Positions 17,369-25,184 of a stretch of 64,000 nt of DNA are shown one piece after another. Within the stretch, counting starts at the first letter, position 1. Each line of letters begins with the position of its first letter. The position numbers and the translations under genes were made by a program. The notes under the pieces are model-generated. The model was not told the origin of the DNA. It did no database searches and saw only the letters and a program-made list of their open reading frames with translations. The stretch is from contig CAZODO010000003.1 of the NCBI GenBank assembly GCA_964578605.1, positions 1-64,000 of the forward strand. Reading direction: 5' to 3'. Origin of the DNA: JAXMHN01 sp964578605 (GTDB taxonomy: Bacteria; Verrucomicrobiota; Verrucomicrobiia; Limisphaerales; SIBE01).

Positions 17369-17398
17369 ATAGATTGATGTTGAATATCGCTTTGTCAA
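17369..17398 (-). promoter_or_regulatory. Promoter of the SAM-riboswitch operon
   Basis: A perfect -35 TTGACA (17398-17393, minus strand) is followed after 17-18 bases by AATCTA/ATCTAT (17375-17369) as a -10. The riboswitch starts about 23 bases further on, as expected for a leader RNA. The opposite strand leads into xdhC. Confidence 0.65.
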
Positions 17399-17475
17399 AC
17401 GCTTTTTGCTTCTGCCGTCAGCGATCGTGCAAAATGCTCGTTTGCCTTTCAACACCGCGTTCAACATGCTCGAGC

Positions 17476-18474
17476 ATGCGCACGTTCTTCGATGCTCTGG
17501 TGTCGGCCCTGGATCGGGGTGAGCCTTTCGCGCTGGCCATCATTTCGGAAAGCAAGGGCTCGAGTCCTCAGAAGTCCGGAGCCAAAGCGCTCTTCTATGG
17601 CGACGGCCGCATGGAAGGCACCTTGGGAGGCGGCTGCCTCGAGGCTGAGGTCCAGCAACGCGCCCGCCGCGCGCTCCTGGCGAACATACCGGAGACGTTC
17701 GAGCTTGTCCTGGACCATGATTTCGGCTGGGACGACGGCCTGATCTGCGGGGGAAAGGTGTCTGGCGTGATCCTTCCGAACGCGGGAGCCGCAAACGATC
17801 TCTGGCGACGAATCGCCCAGCGCGACGACGCGATCCCTTGGGGCGTCGCAAAGGACTTCTCGATCCGGGAAGCCACCGATCCGTCCGTCGAATGGCTCCA
17901 CAAAGAAACCGTTTTGCCTCCTTGCGCGCTCTGGATTGCGGGCGCTGGCCATGTCGCCCAGGCCGTGGTTCCACTGGCGCAGAGACTCGACTTCCGGGTC
18001 ACGGTCTTTGACGATCGCCCGGCCTTGATGACCACGCGGTTTTTCCCTCCGGACACTCGGTTCCGGGCGGATTCATGGGAGAAGCTCCTGGCAGAACCGC
18101 TGCCGAAACCACCCACCTTCGGCCTGATCGTCACCCGAGGGCACCAGCACGATGGCCTGGCCTTGCGCCACTGGATCCAACAGCCGTTCGCGTTCCTCGG
18201 CATGATCGGGAGCAGCCGCAAGAAGCGGCTTATCTTTGACCAGTTGATCCAGGAAAAGGTCGCCACGCCTGAGCAACTGGCGCGCGTGGCCTGTCCTGTG
18301 GGCTTGGATATCCTGGCCCAGAGTGTCGAAGAGATCGCGGTCAGCATCATGGCCCAGTACGCTGCCCAGCGCGGCTCGATCGTTTACGGGCGGGTATCCA
18401 AGACGCTGGGCCCCTCCCCTGCCCGGCCGCTCGCCGAGGGCCTGGTCACGGCAAAAGCACCTCCGCCCCTTTAG
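17476..18474 (+). CDS. xdhC: XdhC/CoxF-family molybdoenzyme maturation protein
   Basis: 332-residue XdhC family protein, which inserts or sulfurates the molybdenum cofactor of xanthine dehydrogenase-like enzymes. The N-terminal XdhC/CoxI domain shows IISESKGSSPQKSGAKAL and TLGGGCLEAEV. The C-terminal Rossmann-like domain shows IAGAGHVAQAVVPLA, VFDDRPALM and GMIGSSRKK. The start at ATG 17476 (MRTFFDALVSAL) fits the family; longer in-frame starts add Cys-rich non-conserved sequence. The start codon lies in a perfect palindrome, CATGCTCGAGCATG (17465-17478). The next gene, a MobA/MocA-like transferase, begins 4 bases after its stop, a classic pairing. No molybdenum hydroxylase subunits are in the window. 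Confidence 0.92.
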   Translation: MRTFFDALVSALDRGEPFALAIISESKGSSPQKSGAKALFYGDGRMEGTLGGGCLEAEVQQRARRALLANIPETFELVLDHDFGWDDGLICGGKVSGVILPNAGAANDLWRRIAQRDDAIPWGVAKDFSIREATDPSVEWLHKETVLPPCALWIAGAGHVAQAVVPLAQRLDFRVTVFDDRPALMTTRFFPPDTRFRADSWEKLLAEPLPKPPTFGLIVTRGHQHDGLALRHWIQQPFAFLGMIGSSRKKRLIFDQLIQEKVATPEQLARVACPVGLDILAQSVEEIAVSIMAQYAAQRGSIVYGRVSKTLGPSPARPLAEGLVTAKAPPPL

Positions 18475-18478
18475 AACC

Positions 18479-19096
18479 ATGGCCCTCCAACTCGGCGCGA
18501 TGATTCTGGGTGCCGGTGCCTCGTCACGGATGGGCAGGCCCAAGCTCCTATTGCCCTGGGGCGCGACGTCGGTTGTCGGCCACCTGATCGGGCTTTGGCA
18601 AACCGCGGGTGCAAACCAGGTGACCATCGTTTGCGACGGCAGAAATGAAGCACTGCAGCGCGAACTCAACCGCCTTCGCCTCCCCGAAAACGCGCGCATC
18701 ATAAACCCTCAACCTGAACGGGGCATGTTCAGCTCCATTCAATGTGCCGCGCAGTGGAAAGGATGGCGTCGGGAACTGACGCACTGGGCTGTTGTTCTTG
18801 GCGATCAGCCCCATGTGCCAGCGTCCACGCTGCGTTCGCTGCTCGCTTTCGCCGCGGCGCATCCGGACCGGATCTGCCAACCCAGCCGCCACGGACGCCC
18901 CCGTCACCCTGTGATCCTGCCCAGGCACGACTTGGTCCGTCTCGCCGGCTCCACAGCTCCCGATCTCCGGACATTTCTCAAGACGGCGGCGGAACCGGTG
19001 GCGCTTTGCGAGATCGACGACGCCGCTCTTGATTTCGACCTCGATTACCCCGCCGATTACCAACGGGCGGTCAAGGAATTTGGAAGTTCCGTGTGA
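18479..19096 (+). CDS. mocA: MobA/MocA-like molybdenum cofactor nucleotidyltransferase
   Basis: 205-residue NTP-transferase. The signature is LGAGASSRMGRPKLLLPWG at residues 10-28, with VVLGDQP (metal-binding Asp) near residue 104 and RHPVIL near 143. It probably attaches CMP or GMP to molybdopterin, making the dinucleotide cofactor used by xanthine dehydrogenase-family enzymes. The partnership with XdhC immediately upstream supports the MocA (cytidylyl) form. ATG 18479 lies just after the xdhC stop. The longer reading frame to 18323 is only overlap with xdhC. Confidence 0.88.
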   Translation: MALQLGAMILGAGASSRMGRPKLLLPWGATSVVGHLIGLWQTAGANQVTIVCDGRNEALQRELNRLRLPENARIINPQPERGMFSSIQCAAQWKGWRRELTHWAVVLGDQPHVPASTLRSLLAFAAAHPDRICQPSRHGRPRHPVILPRHDLVRLAGSTAPDLRTFLKTAAEPVALCEIDDAALDFDLDYPADYQRAVKEFGSSV

Positions 19097-19149
19097 ACTT
19101 GCGCGTGAACACCCCGAGATTAACGACCCACTCAACCCATTCGAAACCT

Positions 19150-20562
19150 ATGCGAACTCCAATCCAGACCTTGAGCGCGGCGCTTCTCTGCCTTCTCGTC
19201 ATTGGATCGGCGGACGCCGCCTCCTCCCTTCCCGAGAAACCGAACATTGTTCTGATCTTCGCCGACGATATGGGCTACGGCGACCTCGGCTGTTACGGAT
19301 CCAAGACGCCAACGCCAAACCTGGATCGGCTCGCGGCCCAGGGTGTGCGCTTTACGGATTTCTACGTGGGCCAGGCAGTCTGCTCAGCGTCGCGTGCGGC
19401 CCTCATGACCGGTTGCTATCCGAACCGGGTGGGGATCCAAGGCGCCTTGGGGCCGAAATCCAAAGTGGGGCTGAACGCCAACGACATCACCATCGCGGAG
19501 ATCCTCAAGGCGCAGGGCTACGCCACAGCCATCTACGGGAAATGGCACCTTGGCGACGCCCCAGAGTTCCTGCCCACCAGGCACGGCTTTGACGATTATT
19601 TTGGGCTGCCTTACTCGAACGACATGTGGCCCTTTCACCCGACCGGCGGCACCAATTACCCACCGCTGCCATTGATTGAGGGCGACCGGGCGGTCCAGCT
19701 CATGCCAGACCAGACCCAGCTCACAACCTGGTATACAGAACGCGCGGTCAAGTTCATTGAAACGAACAAGGATCGTCCCTTCTTCCTCTACGTGCCGCAT
19801 AGCATGCCCCACGTGCCGCTCTTCGTGTCCAAGAAGTTCAAGGACAAGTCCGGCCGGGGGCTTTACGGCGACGTCATCATGGAGATCGACTGGTCCGTTG
19901 GCGAGATCGTGAAGGCGCTGCGCGAGCATGGGCTCGAGAAGCGCACCCTCGTCATCTTCACTTCGGACAATGGGCCCTGGCTATCTTATGGCGATCACGC
20001 CGGTTCAGCGGGGCCTCTGCGCGAAGGCAAAGGCACCACGTTCGAAGGCGGGCAGCGCGTGCCCTGCATTGTCACGTGGCCGGGTGTCGTTCCCGCGGGT
20101 GCCACTTGCCGTGAACCTGCCGGAACCATCGACATGCTGCCAACACTGGCAGATCTCGCCGGCGCGGAGTTGTCCCGGGACCACATCATCGACGGCAGGA
20201 ACATCTGGCCATTGATCTCGCGACCCGCGGATGCCAAGACGCCTCACGAGGCTTTCTTCTACTACTGGGACCGCCACTTGCAGGCGGTCCGCAGCGGCAA
20301 TTGGAAGCTTCATTTCCCGCACAACTACGCCTCTCTGGATCGGCCAGGCTCCGATGGCAAGCCGGGAGCCTACGCTGCGCGCAAGATTGGCCTGGAACTG
20401 TTCGACCTCGCCAACGACATCGGCGAAACGAAGAATGTTGCCGACGCCAACCCCGAGGTCGTCAAGCGGCTGGAAACGCTCGCGGAACAATGCCGCGAAG
20501 ATCTCGGTGATTCAGCCGGGAACCGCAAAGGCAAGAACGTGCGCGAACCCGGCCGCCTGTAA
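19150..20562 (+). CDS. Secreted sulfatase (arylsulfatase family)
   Basis: 470-residue sulfatase with a signal peptide (LSAALLCLLVIGSADA, cleavage near residue 24). The active-site motif is CSASR, with Cys78 as the residue converted to formylglycine; ADD at about 38-40 supplies metal ligands, and GKWHLG and TSDNGP are the other conserved stretches. Such enzymes remove sulfate esters from polysaccharides or aryl sulfates in the periplasm and are numerous in Verrucomicrobiota. No formylglycine-generating enzyme is encoded here, so maturation must rely on one elsewhere. ATG 19150 gives the signal peptide; an upstream in-frame start at 19093 overlaps the previous gene's stop and is less likely. 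The substrate cannot be predicted. Confidence 0.93.
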   Translation: MRTPIQTLSAALLCLLVIGSADAASSLPEKPNIVLIFADDMGYGDLGCYGSKTPTPNLDRLAAQGVRFTDFYVGQAVCSASRAALMTGCYPNRVGIQGALGPKSKVGLNANDITIAEILKAQGYATAIYGKWHLGDAPEFLPTRHGFDDYFGLPYSNDMWPFHPTGGTNYPPLPLIEGDRAVQLMPDQTQLTTWYTERAVKFIETNKDRPFFLYVPHSMPHVPLFVSKKFKDKSGRGLYGDVIMEIDWSVGEIVKALREHGLEKRTLVIFTSDNGPWLSYGDHAGSAGPLREGKGTTFEGGQRVPCIVTWPGVVPAGATCREPAGTIDMLPTLADLAGAELSRDHIIDGRNIWPLISRPADAKTPHEAFFYYWDRHLQAVRSGNWKLHFPHNYASLDRPGSDGKPGAYAARKIGLELFDLANDIGETKNVADANPEVVKRLETLAEQCREDLGDSAGNRKGKNVREPGRL

Positions 20563-20654
20563 AAGGCTCACGCCGCGCTTCACGATTGACAGGCGGTCTG
20601 GCACCGGGAAACTTCTTTTATGCTCCGCGGTCCTGCAATGAGGCACGTCGTTCC

Positions 20655-22112
20655 ATGTTGAGATGTAAGCTGATCATTTTGTTTGTTCTGGGGTTGTGCG
20701 CTTCCGTGCTGGGGGCAGACGACTCCTCCCTGGCAGGAACCTACCGCGACGACCGAATCACGGTCGTCCTGGAAGAGCCGCAACGTTCCGGAGCCAATCT
20801 CGTTTACCGCGGTCTCATTCGGCTGGGTGAACAGATTTTCCCTGTCAAAGGCGCTTTCCAGAACGGGCGGCTGGAAGGGACGTTCGAAAGCAACGGAGAC
20901 GCCTTCGACTTCACCGCAGTTCCCTCCGGCCGAACGCTCGAGTTCACCACTGGAGGCACGACTTATCGTTTGAGCAAACCGAGCGTGAACCCATTGGCGA
21001 AGCTGAACCCTCTCGCGGCGCCGGAACCGCCGCGCGCGAGCGCACCCCCGCCCCGGACTCCGAGTCCCGAGACTCGGCCGGCCGCGCCCATTCCATCCGT
21101 CCAGGGGCTCGTGCACCTTAAATGGGTGAGCGTGCTGGATGACCCCGGGATGATTGGCGGTGAAGCGTTCACTCTCCTGGTGCCGGCCGATTGGGTCGTT
21201 CAAGGGACGGTTGTCTGGCGGATGCATCCAGGCGCGCCGGCATACCCGGTGGTGACCTTGACAAGCTCAACCTCAGCCGAAGCCGTTGAAGCGCTGCCAT
21301 CGATCCCGTTCATCTGGATGGAAGGCGGGATTCCCCTGTTTCCCCCCGGGTCCCAATACCTGGGGAACGAGGTTGGCGAACCGTTGGGGGATCCAATCGC
21401 CTACATCAAACAGGTCATCGTCCCGCGCTTCCGCCGTTCGCTGAACGCGGCCGAAATCGTCAGCACCGAAGAATTGCCAGCCGTGGCCGAAACCGTCGCG
21501 GATGTATCCAAAGAACCCGGCGTGGATAAGAAGTTCCGCGCCGCCCGGATGCGGTTGGAATATGCCCAGAACGGGACGATCCTGCAGGAGGACATCTATT
21601 GCGTGCTGGGCTCGGTCTCCGTGCCTTCCGCTCGGGCCACGTTTTGGGGACCGGAGCGGAACTACTCGTTCAAAGCGGAGCGAGGCAAGCTCGACGAGCG
21701 GAGCGCGCTTTTCCATGAAATGGTCACCTCTTTCAGGCCGAACCTGCGATGGTTCAACCGTTATCTCCAGCTCACGCGGATGCTGGGGCAAACGAAGCTT
21801 GATCCCATGCGTCCGCCCAGTGATTTGAGGCCGTACATTGCCCAGACGAGCACGGAGATTACCGAAGCCGCTCTCAAAGTGTACCAGCTACAGCAGGCAG
21901 GCAGGGAGCGGATCAGCGCCAGCTTCAAACCGTACCTCGCAGGGGCTGCGCGCTTTCGGGACCCTGTCGGGGGCAAGACCCTCGAGTTGCCCGCGATCTA
22001 CTCTCAGGTATGGGTCAACGGAGACGGGGAACGACTCCTGTCCAGAAGCGGCGATTTCACCCCCGGGCAGCTTTGGGGTTCCGATTGGAAACGAGCCGAG
22101 CGCCAGCCCTGA
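20655..22112 (+). CDS. Secreted protein of unknown function
   Basis: 485-residue exported protein. ATG 20655 begins a clear signal peptide (MLRCKLIILFVLGLCASVLG, then ADD). Residues about 24-115 are beta-rich (TYRDDRITVVLEEPQ, YRGLIRLGEQIFPVKGAF). A Pro-rich linker follows at about 125-150. The remaining ~330 residues form an alpha/beta domain (WVSVLDDPGMIGGEAFTLLV) without a motif I recognise. No catalytic residues are evident. It is a separate unit 90 bases after the sulfatase. Codon use matches the neighbours. I do not recognise the family. Confidence 0.8.
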   Translation: MLRCKLIILFVLGLCASVLGADDSSLAGTYRDDRITVVLEEPQRSGANLVYRGLIRLGEQIFPVKGAFQNGRLEGTFESNGDAFDFTAVPSGRTLEFTTGGTTYRLSKPSVNPLAKLNPLAAPEPPRASAPPPRTPSPETRPAAPIPSVQGLVHLKWVSVLDDPGMIGGEAFTLLVPADWVVQGTVVWRMHPGAPAYPVVTLTSSTSAEAVEALPSIPFIWMEGGIPLFPPGSQYLGNEVGEPLGDPIAYIKQVIVPRFRRSLNAAEIVSTEELPAVAETVADVSKEPGVDKKFRAARMRLEYAQNGTILQEDIYCVLGSVSVPSARATFWGPERNYSFKAERGKLDERSALFHEMVTSFRPNLRWFNRYLQLTRMLGQTKLDPMRPPSDLRPYIAQTSTEITEAALKVYQLQQAGRERISASFKPYLAGAARFRDPVGGKTLELPAIYSQVWVNGDGERLLSRSGDFTPGQLWGSDWKRAERQP

Positions 22113-22612
22113 CGCCGCCACGATGCGCGGGAAGCCGGGGTTGGTTTCGGGGAAAAGCAGGGTCCTTAATTCGTGGAACGTGCTACTAGCCTCCGCTGGG
22201 CAAGAGTGCTTTTGTGAAACAAGAGGTAACAAGTTGAGCGTTATGCGATTGAGTGGGATTCCAATTCTCCAGCCCGTGCCGCTGATCAATGATCCGTGCG
22301 GACCGATGGGTTCGCCCCAGCCGATCCTTCAGTTCAAGGAACTTGCCGTCGATCAGGTCAGGTATCAAGAATGGAAGGCAAGTCTGAGGCGCACCCGGCC
22401 TCAGAAGGTCAGACGCAGCTGGCGGGGAGCTTCCTGATCGGGTGGACGCCTGGGTGCGCGTGAACTTCAGGTTTGACAGGCCGGTCCGGTGCGCGTGATA
22501 TCGGAGTTGCCATGCTCCGCGGCGTTCATGGACTGTCCCTGTGCCCGCGCGCGTCCCGACAGCGACGTGTCGTGCGCCAGATCCGCCGCCGTCCGCAGCA
22601 GGGCGCTCCCTA
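22113..22612. other. Intergenic region, nothing recognised
   Basis: About 500 bases without a convincing gene. A possible 64-codon frame (22243-22437) has no family features or ribosome binding site. No structured RNA, repeat or promoter could be identified with confidence. Confidence 0.5.
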
Positions 22613-22852
22613 ATGCAGCACGCCTCCCACGAGCATCACGAGGATTCCCATGAGCATTCCCACGAGCACGCGCACTCTCATGGGACCCTGCGCCGCATCC
22701 GCAAGAAGCGAAGGCATACCCGGAAGTTATCTGAGAACCGGGAGCTTTTCGCCTCGGTGATTGTCATGATCATCGCGGGTTTGGCGCTTGTCGGGCTCTT
22801 CACCTACTTGCTTTCCACCCAATCGTGCACCGCTCCTCGCATGTTTAGGTAA
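22613..22852 (+). CDS. Small histidine-rich single-pass membrane protein
   Basis: 79 residues. The N-terminus is very rich in His and Glu (HEHHEDSHEHSHEHAHSHG, about residues 5-23), followed by a strongly basic stretch (RRIRKKRRHTRK) and one transmembrane helix (VIVMIIAGLALVGLFTYLL, about residues 50-68), then a short tail with one Cys. The basic stretch before the helix predicts a cytoplasmic His-rich segment. The His cluster suggests binding of a divalent metal such as Zn or Ni, but this is inference. ATG 22613 is the only start inside the coherent part. It could be a spurious frame, though its composition argues against that. Confidence 0.55.
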   Translation: MQHASHEHHEDSHEHSHEHAHSHGTLRRIRKKRRHTRKLSENRELFASVIVMIIAGLALVGLFTYLLSTQSCTAPRMFR

Positions 22853-22874
22853 AGGAGGAGCCCTGAAGAAAGAA

Positions 22875-22895
22875 AGCGGCTCCCAAGGAGCCGCT
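22875..22895 (-). terminator. Rho-independent terminator
   Basis: AGCGGCTCC (22875-22883), loop CAA, GGAGCCGCT (22887-22895). On the minus strand the stem is followed by TTTCTTTCTTC, a T-rich tail. It lies about 150 bases beyond the stop of the 23045-24109 gene and probably ends that transcript. Confidence 0.6.
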
Positions 22896-23028
22896 CGATG
22901 CACTGACGCAACGACTGGCGCGGAACACGCCTTCGAATCCCCCAACTCATGGACCCGAGTGCCGCTGTCCTGAGGATCACGTCATTACCTGAATCACCGC
23001 AGATCCCGAAAAGTTGCGCAAGAACTTC

Positions 23029-23040
23029 GGGGGGGGGGGG
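23029..23040. repeat. Homopolymeric G12 tract
   Basis: Twelve consecutive G residues four bases beyond the stop codon of the minus-strand gene 23045-24109. It is a candidate slippage site, or a sequencing/assembly weak point. An indel here would not change the protein. Confidence 0.9.
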
Positions 23041-23044
23041 AGGG

Positions 23045-24109
23045 TCAATCACTGGACGCCCGGTAAAAGCGCCGCGGCAGTGTCATTGCAGCGGTATCCG
23101 TGACGATAACCAAACCCTCCGGAGAGGCGCCGGTCTGGATGGGAGCCCACTCTTCCAAGTTCGCGCTTGCTTCCACCCTGACCGTTGCGCCGGCTCTTGA
23201 AGTCACCTCGAAACGCACCGCCCCATCCGGCTGCCGAACCAGGTTCCGGATCGCAGGCCGGTCCGGCTCCACCCCCGTGTTCAGAAACTCGAAGGTGGTC
23301 ATCTTCTGATAGCTGGAAAACGCCGGCATATCAGGCACCGAGCGGGTATCGACTCCCCCGAACTTGCTGAATGACAAGGTGCCTTCGATCTGCGTGCCTG
23401 AGGCAAACGTCCTCCCTGGGACGATGACCGAGGTCGCCGTGTTCGCGAGCGGGATGGGGATGCAGGGGTCAGGCGCGTGGAAGTTCGTCCGCAAATTATC
23501 CTGCAGCATAATGAACAGGCTATCGTTGGATGCCACCCCGGTGAACGGAACCCATTTCAGCTCGAAATTGGCCGTCGCGTCGAAGTCTTTGGTCTCGGCC
23601 AGGTTGGTAATCTGGGGAGTCGGCGGGCCTGACGCAGGCATCTCCAGAGCCAAAACAAACGTCCCCACCGTCCGCTTGATCGTAACCGTATAGGTCCCGG
23701 ACGGGTAAGCCGCATCCAGCGCTTCCTGAGACTCAAACGGCGCTTGCAGCATCAAAGTGCGCCCGCCAAGGCTCATGAGCGGCCGGGTTGAACCGCCCGG
23801 CAGGGTCAGTGCCGCCTCCGTGACCGGGTTGTTGGTGGGCGAACTGACCGCGGCAAAAAAAATGGCGCCGCTCTGATGGATGACGGCCTCCCCTAAAGGG
23901 TTCTCCTCATAGTAAACCGACTTGGACACAGATACCGATCCCCTATCCGAATCGTCCCGGTCTGGGTCGCATGGATCCGCCGACCCTGCCAGCCGGGCCT
24001 CGATCGAAAACGACGCCGAAGCCGCTTCCCCGACCCCTGCGCACCCAAACGTCACGATTGCGACAGCTAAGGTGGAACTCCCCAAAGTGAACAAGCGTCT
24101 CTTTTTCAT
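23045..24109 (-). CDS. Exported protein with verrucomicrobial C-terminal module
   Basis: 354-residue protein. The basic N-terminus MKKRRLF and hydrophobic core (LAVAIVTFGC) predict export; TFGC followed by Ala-Gly could be a lipobox, so it may be a lipoprotein. The body is beta-rich with no known catalytic motif. The last ~60 residues (VRVEASANLEEWAPIQTG, then FYRASSD) match the pattern of the terminal module of the 11120-14350 propeller protein. The start was set at ATG 24109 to give the signal sequence; the upstream extension is non-conserved. A G12 tract follows the stop. It is divergent from the lipoprotein gene at 24760. The function is unknown. Confidence 0.75.
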   Translation of the reverse strand: MKKRRLFTLGSSTLAVAIVTFGCAGVGEAASASFSIEARLAGSADPCDPDRDDSDRGSVSVSKSVYYEENPLGEAVIHQSGAIFFAAVSSPTNNPVTEAALTLPGGSTRPLMSLGGRTLMLQAPFESQEALDAAYPSGTYTVTIKRTVGTFVLALEMPASGPPTPQITNLAETKDFDATANFELKWVPFTGVASNDSLFIMLQDNLRTNFHAPDPCIPIPLANTATSVIVPGRTFASGTQIEGTLSFSKFGGVDTRSVPDMPAFSSYQKMTTFEFLNTGVEPDRPAIRNLVRQPDGAVRFEVTSRAGATVRVEASANLEEWAPIQTGASPEGLVIVTDTAAMTLPRRFYRASSD

Positions 24110-24480
24110 ACGTCTTTCTGGCGACCGCCCTACGCCGAGATCAGCAAAGTCAAGCGCTTCTGTCGATCTTAGACTCCTCAATCCGCTATGTCCACGCGAT
24201 ACCCGGCAGCGACAGCAAGTCTCATTTTAGGCAGGGCGACGCGCTCCGTCGCGCGCCGTGGCTAACTTCCGCTTGATCGTGATTGTCTCCGCACAAGATT
24301 CATTCCGCCCAGTCTGCAGAAGGTTTGAAGAAAGAGAAAGCAAACCAACGGCGGTCGACGGAGCGACCCGCCCTGAGTTTCAGAGCGGTAGAGCGGCCTG
24401 CCTCCTGATCCGGCTCTTGCTCCACGCTTGTGCAGGGATCACAAGCACGAACGGATGTTCGAGACAACGTTTCCGCCGAA

Positions 24481-24589
24481 TCCGAAAAATGTCGCCAATT
24501 TGCGCACAATCGCTTATCATTTGCCTGCAATGTCTTACAGAACTTTTCACCTGTGTTCGAGGGCGATGTTATAACATTTGTATTACACC
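24481..24589 (+). promoter_or_regulatory. Conserved upstream element, copy A
   Basis: Two blocks in this intergenic segment recur at 55449-55555 on the other strand. Block 1 (24481-24502, core AAATGTCGCCAA) matches 20 of 22 bases. Block 2 (24565-24589, core TAACATTTGTAT) matches 23 of 25. The block spacing is 84 bases here and 82 in copy B. Block 2 is an imperfect dyad of the form GTTRTAAC-ATTT-GTATNAC. The element points toward the lipoprotein gene, ending 170 bases before its start. Confidence 0.7.
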
Positions 24590-24759
24590 TCATCGCCCGG
24601 GTTGATCCAGTAACCCGCGCGGGAGAAGCGACAGATATCTGGGCCACTGGGCTTGGGGCGCCGGGTTAAAATCCTCGCAGGACGATCTCCCATTCCTTGC
24701 CAGGCGTCCGGTTTCCGGCCTTGACGCTCCAGAGGGGCTGCCTGAGACTCCGAATCTCT

Positions 24760-25104
24760 ATGATCCTCCGTTTTGCAGGTTGGGTTGCGGCCGCGGGCGC
24801 CCTGCTGCTGGCTGGCTGCATTCACCATGAAGAAACCGTCTATCGGGACGTTGCGCGGACCAGTGTCCAATTCGAAAATGACAAGGCAGCGCGCCTGTTC
24901 TATGAGGCGCTGAGCGAACCCCACGGTGGCCAGACCGAGAGCAAGACCCGGGTCCAGCTGCCGATCGTCTTTGACAATGAACGGAAGGTGGTCTCGGGTC
25001 CCAACGGAGCCTTCAACCGCGCGGTCGACGTTTGCGATGGGAACCACGACGGCCGGATTACGGAACTGGAAGCGCGCATCTTCGCCGAGACCAGAAGCAA
25101 GTGA
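24760..25104 (+). CDS. Small lipoprotein with an EF-hand-like motif
   Basis: 114 residues. The N-terminus is a lipoprotein signal (GWVAAAGALLLAGC, lipobox LLAGC, lipidated Cys near residue 19). The C-terminal part contains DGNHDGRITELE, which fits a calcium-binding EF-hand loop (D-x-N-x-D-G-x-I-x-x-x-E). The middle is a short alpha/beta segment with no known family. ATG 24760 gives the signal peptide. The gene is preceded by conserved element A (24481-24589) and converges with the T2SS operon. The role is unknown, possibly calcium-dependent envelope binding. Confidence 0.75.
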   Translation: MILRFAGWVAAAGALLLAGCIHHEETVYRDVARTSVQFENDKAARLFYEALSEPHGGQTESKTRVQLPIVFDNERKVVSGPNGAFNRAVDVCDGNHDGRITELEARIFAETRSK

Positions 25105-25184
25105 CCGGGTGAGTGGGAACAGGGAGGCATTCGACAGACCGCGTTTGTGAAGGTCTCCAGATTGCCCGTTTCCCCGCACGAAGA

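Noticed and set aside
20586..20624. Sigma-70 promoter (TTGACA) before the 20655 gene
   Set aside because: TTGACA is present at 20586-20591, but the only -10-like sequence is about 24-27 bases away, outside the usable spacing.
22243..22437. 64-codon frame in the gap after the 20655 gene
   Set aside because: No ribosome binding site, no recognisable domain, no operon context.
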